Below, piece by piece: positions 1-10,672 of a DNA stretch of 64,000 bases; positions within the stretch are counted from its first letter, which is position 1; every line of letters begins with the position of its first letter. This stretch comes from Acidobacteriota bacterium (GTDB lineage Bacteria; Acidobacteriota; Vicinamibacteria; Vicinamibacterales; SCN-69-37): positions 35,776-99,775 of the forward strand of contig CANIII010000018.1 in assembly GCA_947467605.1 (NCBI GenBank). The letters are read 5' to 3'. A program made the position numbers and the translations under genes. The notes beneath the pieces are model-generated. The model did no database searches, had not been told where the DNA came from, and saw only the letters and a program-made list of their open reading frames with translations.

Positions 1-1258
1 CAAAGGCCGCAGCTTCACCATCAAACACACGGGCCGGACCCGTGTGCGTGAGGTGGCTGTGCCCGGCCACCTTCACCACAGCGCCATCGGGCGCGAGACT
101 GCCGCGCAGGATCACGAGGCCTCCGGTCGTGGAGAGCGGATTGGCGAGCGGACGCACCACCTGCTGGCCGGGCACCTCTGATGCGTGCGTGATCTCATCG
201 CCAAGCGTGCGACCTGTCACAGTGGCCGCAGCGGTGTGCAGCGCGCCAGCCTCGGCGAGTCTTTGGCCAACGAGCGCCGTGCCACCAGCGCGATAGAGAT
301 CGGTCGCAACAAAGCGACCGCCGGGTTTGAGATCAGCGAGCCACGGCACGCTCGCACTGATCCGATCGAAGTCGGCGAGATCCAGTACGATGCCGGCTTC
401 ACGCGCAATCGCGAGCAGATGCAGCACCGCATTCGTGGAGCCGCCCGTGGCCGCGACCCAAGCAATCGCGTTTTCAAATGAATCGCGCGTGAGCAAGCGG
501 CGCGGCGAGCGATTCTCGCGAATCAGCTCCACGACCAGCGCGCCGGCGTCGCGCGCCACACCGGGTTTGGCGGGATCGAGCGCCGGCACGCCGGCGCTAC
601 CCATCGGCGAGAGACCGAGGAACTCGCAGACACCAGCCATCGTGTTCGCGGTGAACTGACCGCCGCAGGCACCAGCGCCCGGGCACGCAGATTCTTCAAG
701 CGTGAGCAATCGCTCGGATGTCATACGGCCGCGCGCGTGCGCACCGACGGCTTCAAACACATCCTGAATCGTGACGTCGCGACCTTCAAATCGACCAGGC
801 TCGATCGATCCACCGTAGAGCACAAGCCCCGGCACATCGAGCCGCGCCAGTGCCATTGCCGCGCCGGGAATCGTCTTGTCGCAACCGACAAGCACGATGA
901 CGCCGTCGAGTGCGTTGCCGTCAACGACCAGTTCGATCGAATCGGCGATCAACTCTCGGCTCACGAGCGACATGCGCATGCCGGGCGTGCCCATCGTGAT
1001 GCCGTCTGAAACCGAGACGGTGTTGAACTCCATCGGCGTGCCGCCGGCCGCACGGATGCCGTTGCGCACGTGCGTGGCAAGTTCTCGCAAATGGAAATTG
1101 CACGGACCGATCTCAGTCCAGGTGTTGGCGATCCCGATCAGCGGCTTGCGCAGGTCATCGGCACTGAACCCGGCGGCGCGGAGCATGGCGCGCGCCGGTG
1201 CACGGCGTGCACCATCGACCAGCGCGGCGCTTCGTCTGACGGGCGGTGACGATCCCAT
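1..1258 (-). CDS. ilvD: Dihydroxy-acid dehydratase, partial (3' end beyond window)
   Basis: This dehydratase converts 2,3-dihydroxy-3-methylvalerate and 2,3-dihydroxyisovalerate to the 2-keto acids in isoleucine and valine synthesis; it is a cytoplasmic Fe-S enzyme. Reading from the ATG at 1258 (starting MGSSPPVRRSAALVDG) gives about 419 codons of a family usually near 560 aa. The family signatures are visible: IGIANTWTEIGPCNFH near the start, VGCDKTIPGAAMA and ACPGAGACGGQFTANTM, which carry the cluster cysteines. The frame is open to the window edge, so the C-terminal quarter is missing only because of the cut. It is transcribed alone from a promoter just upstream of the start. Identification is secure. 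Confidence 0.95.
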   Translation of the reverse strand, partial: MGSSPPVRRSAALVDGARRAPARAMLRAAGFSADDLRKPLIGIANTWTEIGPCNFHLRELATHVRNGIRAAGGTPMEFNTVSVSDGITMGTPGMRMSLVSRELIADSIELVVDGNALDGVIVLVGCDKTIPGAAMALARLDVPGLVLYGGSIEPGRFEGRDVTIQDVFEAVGAHARGRMTSERLLTLEESACPGAGACGGQFTANTMAGVCEFLGLSPMGSAGVPALDPAKPGVARDAGALVVELIRENRSPRRLLTRDSFENAIAWVAATGGSTNAVLHLLAIAREAGIVLDLADFDRISASVPWLADLKPGGRFVATDLYRAGGTALVGQRLAEAGALHTAAATVTGRTLGDEITHASEVPGQQVVRPLANPLSTTGGLVILRGSLAPDGAVVKVAGHSHLTHTGPARVFDGEAAAF

Positions 1259-1264
1259 GCCCTT

Positions 1265-1294
1265 GTTATAGGCAGGAGGTCACATATACGTCAA
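1265..1294 (-). promoter_or_regulatory. Predicted sigma70-type promoter of ilvD (leaderless)
   Basis: On the minus strand there is TTGACG (1294-1289), an 18-nt spacer and TATAAC (1270-1265). The expected start of transcription falls within a base or two of the ATG at 1258, so the mRNA would be leaderless or nearly so. No Shine-Dalgarno sequence lies between the -10 box and the start codon, which agrees. Confidence 0.5.
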
Positions 1295-1335
1295 ACTCAT
1301 AATGTTTTGAATTACATGCCTGTTATTTATTCACT

Positions 1336-5034
<3,699 letters not shown>

Positions 5035-5037
5035 GAA

Positions 5038-5982
5038 CTAGCGGCCTCGTCGGGTTCCTGCAGCGATCAACACGGCAAATGGATCGCCCGCGCGGCTGGT
5101 GCCCACGCGGACGACAGTCTGGGTGAAGCCGGCGGCTTCAAGTAGTGCTTTCAGTGACTTGTCGTCGAAGCCGAGCCAGCGGTCGCCCAATGTTGAGGTG
5201 ACCCACGCTTCGCCGTGCTCGCGCAGATCGAGCAGCAGCACGCGCCCGCCGGGTCGCAAGATGCGATGCGCTTCCCTGAGCGCAGCCGCGGGTTCGTCCG
5301 CGTGATGGAGCGCCTGCGACAGCATCACCAGATCCATCGACCGGTCGTCGATGGGCACTTTCTGCAGTTCGCCGCGCTTCCACGTGATGTTCTTGACGCC
5401 GCGACGTTTCGAAAGTTCTTTGCCACGCGTGAGTACGTCGGGCGAGCGATCGACCGCGATCACGCGCTTCGCCCAGCGTGCGGCTTCGATAGTGAGGTAG
5501 CCTTCGCCGCAGCCGAGGTCAGCGACTTCGAGTGGCGGCATCAACAACCCAAGCGCACGCGACCACGCAGCCCAGCTCCGCCCCGGCACGAGCTGCTTCT
5601 TCTCGCCATCGTCGCCATGATCGCGAAACTCTTCCTGACGGACGCGGCGCACTTCGGCAAGACGCGAGTCGTCGGCTTTCGTCGCGGCGCCGCCGATGCT
5701 GAAGCGATGCGTGAGCCAGGTCCAGAGTGCGGCGTGCGGGCCGTTTGGATCGTCGAGGGTGGGATCGAGGCGATACCAGGAGAAGGTGCCCGTGCGTTGT
5801 TCCTTCACAAGACCGGCATCTTTGAGCAGACCGAGATGCCGCGAGACGCCCGACTGCGCCACGCCCAAAACGGCGGTAAGCTCCGACACATTGAGAGACT
5901 CCTGGGCGAGGAGGCGCAGGAGCCGCAGTCGAGTCTCGTCGCCAAGGAGGCGAAGCAGGTCGGAAGCGGCATTCATATCCAT
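5038..5982 (-). CDS. ArsR-family regulator fused to SAM-dependent methyltransferase
   Basis: This 314-aa two-domain protein has an N-terminal ArsR-type winged helix (about 1-90; the VSELTAVLGVAQSGVSRHLG stretch is the helix-turn-helix). The C-terminal class I methyltransferase (about 150-300) has the SAM motif VADLGCGEGYLT, an acidic end of strand 2 (VIAVDRS) and the post-motif LRPGGRVLLLDLREHG. Such fusions are known next to methionine-cycle genes. Here the gene is first in an operon with metH, only 3 nt apart, which suggests it senses SAM or SAH and regulates the pathway; that role is inference. No metal-binding Cys pair typical of arsenic sensors is obvious. Two in-frame ATGs (5982 and 5976) are possible starts; neither has a good RBS. 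Confidence 0.85.
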   Translation of the reverse strand: MDMNAASDLLRLLGDETRLRLLRLLAQESLNVSELTAVLGVAQSGVSRHLGLLKDAGLVKEQRTGTFSWYRLDPTLDDPNGPHAALWTWLTHRFSIGGAATKADDSRLAEVRRVRQEEFRDHGDDGEKKQLVPGRSWAAWSRALGLLMPPLEVADLGCGEGYLTIEAARWAKRVIAVDRSPDVLTRGKELSKRRGVKNITWKRGELQKVPIDDRSMDLVMLSQALHHADEPAAALREAHRILRPGGRVLLLDLREHGEAWVTSTLGDRWLGFDDKSLKALLEAAGFTQTVVRVGTSRAGDPFAVLIAAGTRRGR

Positions 5983-6000
5983 AAATCTACATGTATGGAT
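5977..6000. promoter_or_regulatory. Inverted repeat overlapping the ArsR-methyltransferase start
   Basis: ATCCATA (5977-5983) and TATGGAT (5994-6000) form a 7-bp inverted repeat with a 10-nt AT-rich centre, in the 36-nt gap between divergent genes. It overlaps the start codon of the minus-strand regulator. ArsR proteins usually autoregulate through AT-rich dyads at their own promoters, so this is a candidate operator, possibly also acting on the divergent hydrolase. Confidence 0.45.
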
Positions 6001-6018
6001 TGATTAAGGCAACCCCCT

Positions 6019-6615
6019 ATGACGACATTGGTTTTGGCTCACGGCGCGGGTGCTGGAGCGAGCCATCCGTGGATGACGCGAGTGGCGGCAGGCCTCGAGG
6101 CGCGCGGCATTCAGGTGGTCACGTTCGACTTTCCCTACATCCAGGCGCGCAAGTCGATGCCGGACCGTGCGCCGGTGCTCGAAGCGGCATGGCGCGACAT
6201 CTGGCAGGGCGTGACGTCGCGCACGACGGGCAAGGTCTTTGCCGGGGGTAAGTCGATGGGCGGCCGCATGGCGTCGATGGTTGCTGCGCACATGGGCTCG
6301 AGCGGATTCGATCCGGCGCCAGCGGGCCTCGTCTTCTTCGGCTATCCGCTCCATCCGCCGGCCAAGCCGCAACAACGGCGCGACGCACACTTGCCGCACG
6401 TGCGCGTGCCGATGCTCTTTCTCCACGGAACCCGCGACGGATTCGGCACGCCCGATGAGATGGAGTCGCTGGCGAAGACACTGCCAACCGCGACCCTCCG
6501 CCTCTGCGATCAAGGCGATCACTCCCTCGTCGCGCCAAAGAAGGCTGATCCGAAGGGACAGCTGCTCGAAGAAGCGATGGACTTCGCCGCGAGCTGGATG
6601 CACGCGCGTTCGTAG
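6019..6615 (+). CDS. KANL3/Tex30-like alpha/beta hydrolase
   Basis: This 198-aa cytoplasmic hydrolase belongs to the small alpha/beta hydrolase group related to dienelactone hydrolase (COG3571, Tex30-like). The sequence opens with LVLAHGAGAGASHPWM (oxyanion-hole strand). The nucleophile elbow is AGGKSMGGRMASM (Ser in GKSMGG, about residue 77), an acidic residue sits in FLHGTRDGFG, and the catalytic His is in DQGDHSL near residue 170. The substrate cannot be deduced. It is transcribed divergently from the ArsR-methyltransferase/metH operon across a very short gap. Confidence 0.8.
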   Translation: MTTLVLAHGAGAGASHPWMTRVAAGLEARGIQVVTFDFPYIQARKSMPDRAPVLEAAWRDIWQGVTSRTTGKVFAGGKSMGGRMASMVAAHMGSSGFDPAPAGLVFFGYPLHPPAKPQQRRDAHLPHVRVPMLFLHGTRDGFGTPDEMESLAKTLPTATLRLCDQGDHSLVAPKKADPKGQLLEEAMDFAASWMHARS

Positions 6616-6645
6616 GCCGACCGGCTCTGTGTTCTGTATCCGGCT

Positions 6646-7314
6646 CTATCTTGCGGTGATAAACGCCGCGACGCGCTCGAGCACGGCAAGGGTGATGACA
6701 TGCCCGGCATCGTAGCGAAACACGTTGTGCGCCACGCCGTGGTTGCGCAGGAACGACTCGTCCGCAGCCACCGTGTCGGGCGTGTACCAATGGTCGGTGG
6801 CGCCGGCGGCGACGAGCACCCGCGGCCAGCGCTCGGCGGGCACGGCCTTCACATCTGGCGGCACGTCACCGCCAATCGCAATGATCCCGGCGACCCGATG
6901 CCGCCCCAGCAGCGCCGCCCGATACGCCATCGCCACTCCCTGCGAGAAACCCAGGACAAAAACATCGGGAGTTAATTCGTTGAATTGATTCCCGATGTTT
7001 TCGATGACACGGTCGCTGTAAGCCACGTTGTCGGCGATGGCCTCGACGCGATCCTGCCGCGTCATCCAGCTGGCGACAACCTTCTGATCGCCCCGGGTGT
7101 AGAAACGGTGAAGCCCCTGCACGGCCGCGAGAATCCATCCCGCGTTGCCAGGCAATGCCTGCAGCGTAACCATCATGTCCTCAGCGACTTGCGCGTGCCC
7201 GTGAAAACCCACGACAACCGCAGGAGACAACATCGGGAGTTGATTCGATGAATTAACTCCCGATGTTAATAGGACCCTGCCGTGGGTGGGGGTTTCGATC
7301 GAAAGGGTCTTCAT
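6646..7314 (-). CDS. Phospholipase/carboxylesterase-like alpha/beta hydrolase carrying two palindromic elements
   Basis: The protein is 222 aa if read from the ATG at 7314 (MKTLSIETPTHGR). That start follows the upstream gene's stop by one base; the frame is open further upstream but looks non-coding there. It has VVVGFHGHAQ (oxyanion hole), the nucleophile elbow VLGFSQGVAMAYRAA, an acidic residue in AAGATDHWYTPD and a His in YDAGHVITL, as in the esterase/phospholipase family (COG0400-like). The substrate is unknown. Two nearly identical 39-bp palindromes lie inside the coding sequence and are read in different frames, giving the peptides NIGNQFNELTPDV and TSGVNSSNQLPML. The first lies just before the nucleophile strand, the second near the N-terminus. 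Whether the enzyme still works is open, but the frame is intact. Confidence 0.75.
   Translation of the reverse strand: MKTLSIETPTHGRVLLTSGVNSSNQLPMLSPAVVVGFHGHAQVAEDMMVTLQALPGNAGWILAAVQGLHRFYTRGDQKVVASWMTRQDRVEAIADNVAYSDRVIENIGNQFNELTPDVFVLGFSQGVAMAYRAALLGRHRVAGIIAIGGDVPPDVKAVPAERWPRVLVAAGATDHWYTPDTVAADESFLRNHGVAHNVFRYDAGHVITLAVLERVAAFITAR
6961..6999. repeat. 39-bp palindromic element, copy 1 (inside a CDS)
   Basis: The left arm AACATCGGGAGTTAATTC (6961-6978), a 3-nt loop and the right arm (6982-6999) form an 18-bp hairpin with two G-T wobbles. It matches copy 2 at 35 of 39 positions by eye. Its length is a multiple of three and it is translated within the hydrolase at 6646-7314. Confidence 0.85.
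7229..7267. repeat. 39-bp palindromic element, copy 2 (inside the same CDS)
   Basis: The left arm AACATCGGGAGTTGATTC (7229-7246), a 3-nt loop and the right arm (7250-7267) form an 18-bp hairpin with one wobble. It lies in the same hydrolase gene as copy 1, 229 bp away, but is read in a different frame, so the shared DNA does not reflect a protein repeat. Confidence 0.85.
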
Positions 7315-7315
7315 G

Positions 7316-8359
7316 TCAAAAGAATGGCTTGATGAGCTTGAGGATGCCCTGGCTCCAAGGCACGCGGTGCGTGACGCCGGCCTGGCCTTCGAATCGCGAC
7401 ATATTGGCGAGATACCACTTGTAGTTGCGAAGCAGCGCGTCGGAGTTCGAGTACTTGGGCGCGAAGCCGAGGACCTTTTCCGCCTTCTCAATCGAGACGA
7501 ACGACTCCTTCGCGACCGTGCCGTACGCCCACTTGTAGACAGGCGACAGACGCACCGCGCGCAGCAGCGCGAGCGCGGCGTTCATTGGTCCTTCGGGCAC
7601 GGCAACGATCTTTTTGCCGAAGCCCGCGGCGTCGAGCACGCTCTGGAAGTCCTGACGCACAGTGCCGAACTTCTTCGCGCCGATGTTGAACGTATCGTTC
7701 ACCGCTTTCGCGTCCATCGTCAGCGTATTTTCAATGACGACGCAGAGATCCTCGACGTCCAGCAACTGATAGAGATTGTCGCCGCCGCCGGGGAGCGGAA
7801 AGCCCTTGCCGTCCTTCGCCCAGTCGTAGAGAAGCGCAAAGACACCGAGCCGTTCCGGACCGACAAATGACTTCGGACGGATGATCGGCACGCACAGGCC
7901 TTTTGCACGCGCCGGCTCGCAAGCCTTCTCGGCAAGAATCTTCGCTTCGCCGTACGGGCCAACACCAATGAGCGGATCGTGCTCGTAGAGCGGATGGTGA
8001 TCCGGCACGCCGTACACGGCCGTCGACGAGATGTGAACGACGCGTGTGGCGCCAGCCTCGATCGCCGAGGCGAGCACGTTCTTCGTGCCCTGCACATCGG
8101 TCGACATGATGTCTTCCGTGGAATAGAGCGGCAACGCCGCCGCACAATGCACGACGAAGTTGGCGCCCTGCATCGATCGATCGAGGGCCACGCGGTCGCG
8201 AATATCGCCCACGATCGCCGTGATCTGATCCTTGCAATCCGCGTAGTCGAACGGCAACAAGTCGATCGACGCCACCTCGTAGCCCTTCGCGAGCAGGTAG
8301 CGAATCAGATTGATGCCGAGAAAACCAGAACCACCCGTGACGAGAACTTTGGATTTCAT
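7316..8359 (-). CDS. NAD(P)-dependent epimerase/dehydratase (extended SDR)
   Basis: This 347-aa extended short-chain dehydrogenase/reductase has a Rossmann motif VTGGSGFLG (residues 7-15), an acidic end of strand 2 (SIDLLPFD), the NNAG-equivalent HCAAALP, the catalytic serine in HISSTAVYG (about 109-117) and the YxxxK pair in YGEAK (136-140). The family includes nucleotide-sugar 4-epimerases and 3-beta-hydroxysteroid-type dehydrogenases; the sequence alone does not choose between them. The neighbouring sulfotransferase/glycosyltransferase chimera and flippase make a sugar-nucleotide role plausible. It sits one base upstream of the hydrolase gene in the same operon. Confidence 0.85.
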   Translation of the reverse strand: MKSKVLVTGGSGFLGINLIRYLLAKGYEVASIDLLPFDYADCKDQITAIVGDIRDRVALDRSMQGANFVVHCAAALPLYSTEDIMSTDVQGTKNVLASAIEAGATRVVHISSTAVYGVPDHHPLYEHDPLIGVGPYGEAKILAEKACEPARAKGLCVPIIRPKSFVGPERLGVFALLYDWAKDGKGFPLPGGGDNLYQLLDVEDLCVVIENTLTMDAKAVNDTFNIGAKKFGTVRQDFQSVLDAAGFGKKIVAVPEGPMNAALALLRAVRLSPVYKWAYGTVAKESFVSIEKAEKVLGFAPKYSNSDALLRNYKWYLANMSRFEGQAGVTHRVPWSQGILKLIKPFF

Positions 8360-8372
8360 GTGTAGAGTTCAA

Positions 8373-8378
8373 ATTATA
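8373..8378 (-). promoter_or_regulatory. Possible -10 element for the SDR gene
   Basis: TATAAT on the minus strand lies 14 nt upstream of the SDR ATG at 8359 and overlaps the start codon of the divergent gene at 8378. No convincing -35 box was found, so this rests on the perfect -10 hexamer and its position in an 18-nt divergent gap. Confidence 0.35.
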
Positions 8379-9382
8379 TGTCGCCGACCTTCTTCCTCGT
8401 CGGAGCGCCGAAGGCGGGAACCACCTCCCTCTTCCGGTATCTCGGGACGCATCCCGAGGTCGGCGTGGCGTCAATCAAGGAACCGTGCTTCTTCGCACCA
8501 GAAATCCCGGTGGACCAGGCCACCGACGCCCACCGGCGCGACTGGCCCACCTACCTGGCGCTTTTTGCTCACACGCAGGGGAAACGTGCGATCGGCGAAG
8601 GCAGTGTGGCCTACCTCGGCTCACTCCGTGCGGCGTCAGCGATCAGCGCGCGAATTCCGTCAGCGCAGATCCTGATGATGCTGCGCGATCCGGCTGATCG
8701 CCTGTTCGCGCACTACGCCGCGGCTCGTACGAGCGGCGCCACAACGGCCACCTTTCGCGTGTGCGCGCGCGCCGAACTGGGCATGGCCGGCGCACCATCG
8801 CTCCTCTGGGTCGGACGACTGAACGAAAACAAGGATCCACTCACGGTGTTGCGCGGTCTGACGGAATGGCGCAGGCACCACGCACACGCCACGTTGACGA
8901 TGGCGTTTCAGGGCCATGGCGAGTTGCATGAGGCCGTGCGACGCCTGGTGGCCTCGACGCCGGAGCTGACGCGACATGTGACGCTGGTCGGCGAAGTGCC
9001 GCACGATCGGCTCGCGGCCTACTACAGCGCCGCAGACATCTTTGTGCTCGGCAGTCATCACGAAGGGAGCGGCTATGCCGCCATCGAGGCATTGGCGTGC
9101 GGTGCGATACCGGTGGTCACCGACATCGCGCCGTTCCGCGCGCTGACGGGCGACGGCGCTGTGGGCGCGCTGTGGGAGGCCGGCAACGCCGACGCGTTTG
9201 CGGTCGCGCTCACGCGCGTCATGCAGCGACCGCTGGAGCCGCAGCGACAGACCGCGCGTGATCTGTTCGCGCGCGAGTTCAGCTGGCACATGATTGGCCG
9301 ACGCGCGGCCGCGGTCTATCGCGAGGTCATCGCGTCGCGCGCACTGGCACGCGCATCAGCGCCAGCACACAAGCCAGCGTAA
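8378..9382 (+). CDS. Chimeric protein: N-terminal sulfotransferase piece joined to C-terminal GT4 glycosyltransferase half
   Basis: Two unrelated half-proteins are joined in frame (334 aa). Residues 1 to about 115 match a PAPS-dependent sulfotransferase: the 5'-phosphosulfate loop VGAPKAGTTSL (8-18) and the 3'-phosphate motif LRDPADRLFAHY (102-113). The rest of that fold is absent. From about 138 the sequence is the nucleotide-sugar-binding half of a GT-B, family 4 glycosyltransferase: SLLWVGRLNENKDP (141-154) and HHEGSGYAAIEALACG (227-242). Its acceptor-binding N-terminal half is absent. A deletion between two neighbouring polysaccharide genes would explain this; an assembly join is the alternative. 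Enzyme activity is unlikely. Its last 56 bp overlap the convergent flippase gene. Confidence 0.75.
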   Translation: MSPTFFLVGAPKAGTTSLFRYLGTHPEVGVASIKEPCFFAPEIPVDQATDAHRRDWPTYLALFAHTQGKRAIGEGSVAYLGSLRAASAISARIPSAQILMMLRDPADRLFAHYAAARTSGATTATFRVCARAELGMAGAPSLLWVGRLNENKDPLTVLRGLTEWRRHHAHATLTMAFQGHGELHEAVRRLVASTPELTRHVTLVGEVPHDRLAAYYSAADIFVLGSHHEGSGYAAIEALACGAIPVVTDIAPFRALTGDGAVGALWEAGNADAFAVALTRVMQRPLEPQRQTARDLFAREFSWHMIGRRAAAVYREVIASRALARASAPAHKPA

Positions 9383-10553
9383 GCACGGCCTCAGTGCCCA
9401 CCGTGGCCCACGCAGAGCCGGTTGCGTGCAGACGCGGCACGAGATACAGATTCATCGCGACGTTCGACACCAGTGCGCCCGCACTGATCAGAGCGAATGC
9501 GCGCTGCCCGTCCCAGCCAATCAGTTGCGTGGTCAGGCCGTAGTTGAGCGCGAACAGCGGAAATGCCGCGAGCAGGATTCTGAACAGCGGCGTCGCGGCC
9601 GCATACGAGTCGCCGAAGGCGAGCGGCACGACGATCGGCGCGGCGACGTACAACGCGAGGGACGACGCGACTCCGAAGAGAGTGAGGCCAATCGACATTT
9701 TCCAGAGAAACGCGGAGTTTCGACCGTGGAACATCACGGGCATGACAACGGCGAGAAACGCGGCGGGAAAGAGCCGCAGTGCATCGATCAGGCGAAACAC
9801 CGCACTGTAGTGCGCAACGCTCTCCGGGCCGGACCAGTGCTGCAGCAGAAACACATCGATGCGGAAGTACAGGGCAGAGAACACGATGCCCGCGCCGATT
9901 GGTGCGACGTTGCGAAACAGTGGGCGCGCCGACACGGGCGCGGCGGCCACCGCCTCTGCAGGCGCCATGCGCCGCAGCAACGTGAGACTCACGATACTGG
10001 CGAGCAGTGGCGGCAGTGTGACGGCGACAGCGGCGGCCGGGAACGACGGCCACAGCGAGAGCAGCACCCAGGCGAGCGCGAGCGTCACGAGGCGCTGCGT
10101 GAAGTTGAGCGTGGACTCGATGTCAGACCGATTCAGGCCGCGGTAGGCGTAGTTCAGGAACTCGACGAGCGCGTTGATGATGTAGCTCACGGCCACGCAT
10201 GCGAAGGGCGCGGCACTCTTGGCCGGCAGCCACACGAACGACGCGACCACGGCGATCACGACACCGACGATGAGCAAGCGCATGCGAATGCGCAGCAGCG
10301 GCCACAGCGCGCGACCGGCGTGGTCCGGCGCGCGTGCGACCTCGCGCGCCAGGTGCAGTTGCAGGCCGAAGTCGGTCGCCACCGACAGCATCCAACCGAG
10401 CGTAGAAGCGAGCGCCATGTAGGCAAACGCTTCCGTCGTCAGCGCCCTCGCCGCGAGTGCGAGCACACCGAGCACCGCCAGCTTGCCTCCGACATCGGAG
10501 GCCATCTTCAGGAAGACGAGCGTGGAGGACTTCAACGGCTGCAAGGACTGCAA
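9327..10553 (-). CDS. Polysaccharide flippase (Wzx/MATE-like)
   Basis: This 408-aa integral membrane protein has about 12 hydrophobic segments and resembles Wzx-type lipid-linked oligosaccharide flippases of the MVF/MATE superfamily. The N-terminal amphipathic segment (SSTLVFLKMASDVGGKLAVL) and the segment around YAYRGLNRSDIESTLNFTQR are typical. Such proteins move undecaprenyl-linked sugar units across the inner membrane. Neighbours (an SDR and a sulfotransferase/GT4 chimera) suggest what is left of a surface-polysaccharide locus. The 3' end overlaps the convergent chimera gene by 56 bp. Confidence 0.85.
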   Translation of the reverse strand: MQSLQPLKSSTLVFLKMASDVGGKLAVLGVLALAARALTTEAFAYMALASTLGWMLSVATDFGLQLHLAREVARAPDHAGRALWPLLRIRMRLLIVGVVIAVVASFVWLPAKSAAPFACVAVSYIINALVEFLNYAYRGLNRSDIESTLNFTQRLVTLALAWVLLSLWPSFPAAAVAVTLPPLLASIVSLTLLRRMAPAEAVAAAPVSARPLFRNVAPIGAGIVFSALYFRIDVFLLQHWSGPESVAHYSAVFRLIDALRLFPAAFLAVVMPVMFHGRNSAFLWKMSIGLTLFGVASSLALYVAAPIVVPLAFGDSYAAATPLFRILLAAFPLFALNYGLTTQLIGWDGQRAFALISAGALVSNVAMNLYLVPRLHATGSAWATVGTEAVLTLACVLALMRVPVRATR

Positions 10554-10577
10554 TCGTACAACTCAAACAAGACCTTC

Positions 10578-10617
10578 AACATGGGGGGGCCATGGAGAAC
10601 TGCCATCTTCCATGTTG
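10578..10617. repeat. CAACATGG...CCATGTTG palindrome, copy 1
   Basis: CAACATGG at 10578-10585 and CCATGTTG at 10610-10617 pair perfectly; the inner part (G-run, CCATGG) pairs imperfectly. It lies between divergently transcribed genes, so it is not a terminator here. It shares its ends and G-run/CCATG core with the hairpin at 12609-12657. Confidence 0.6.
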
Positions 10618-10672
10618 AATCCCGGAGACGGTTCTCCTATCGTTGGCGCGGGCCCAGGCAGACAACCCATTG

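Noticed and set aside
6961..7267. The two 39-bp palindromes as CRISPR-like repeats
   Set aside because: There are only two copies, 229 bp apart, inside a coding sequence, with no spacer-sized periodicity and no cas genes.
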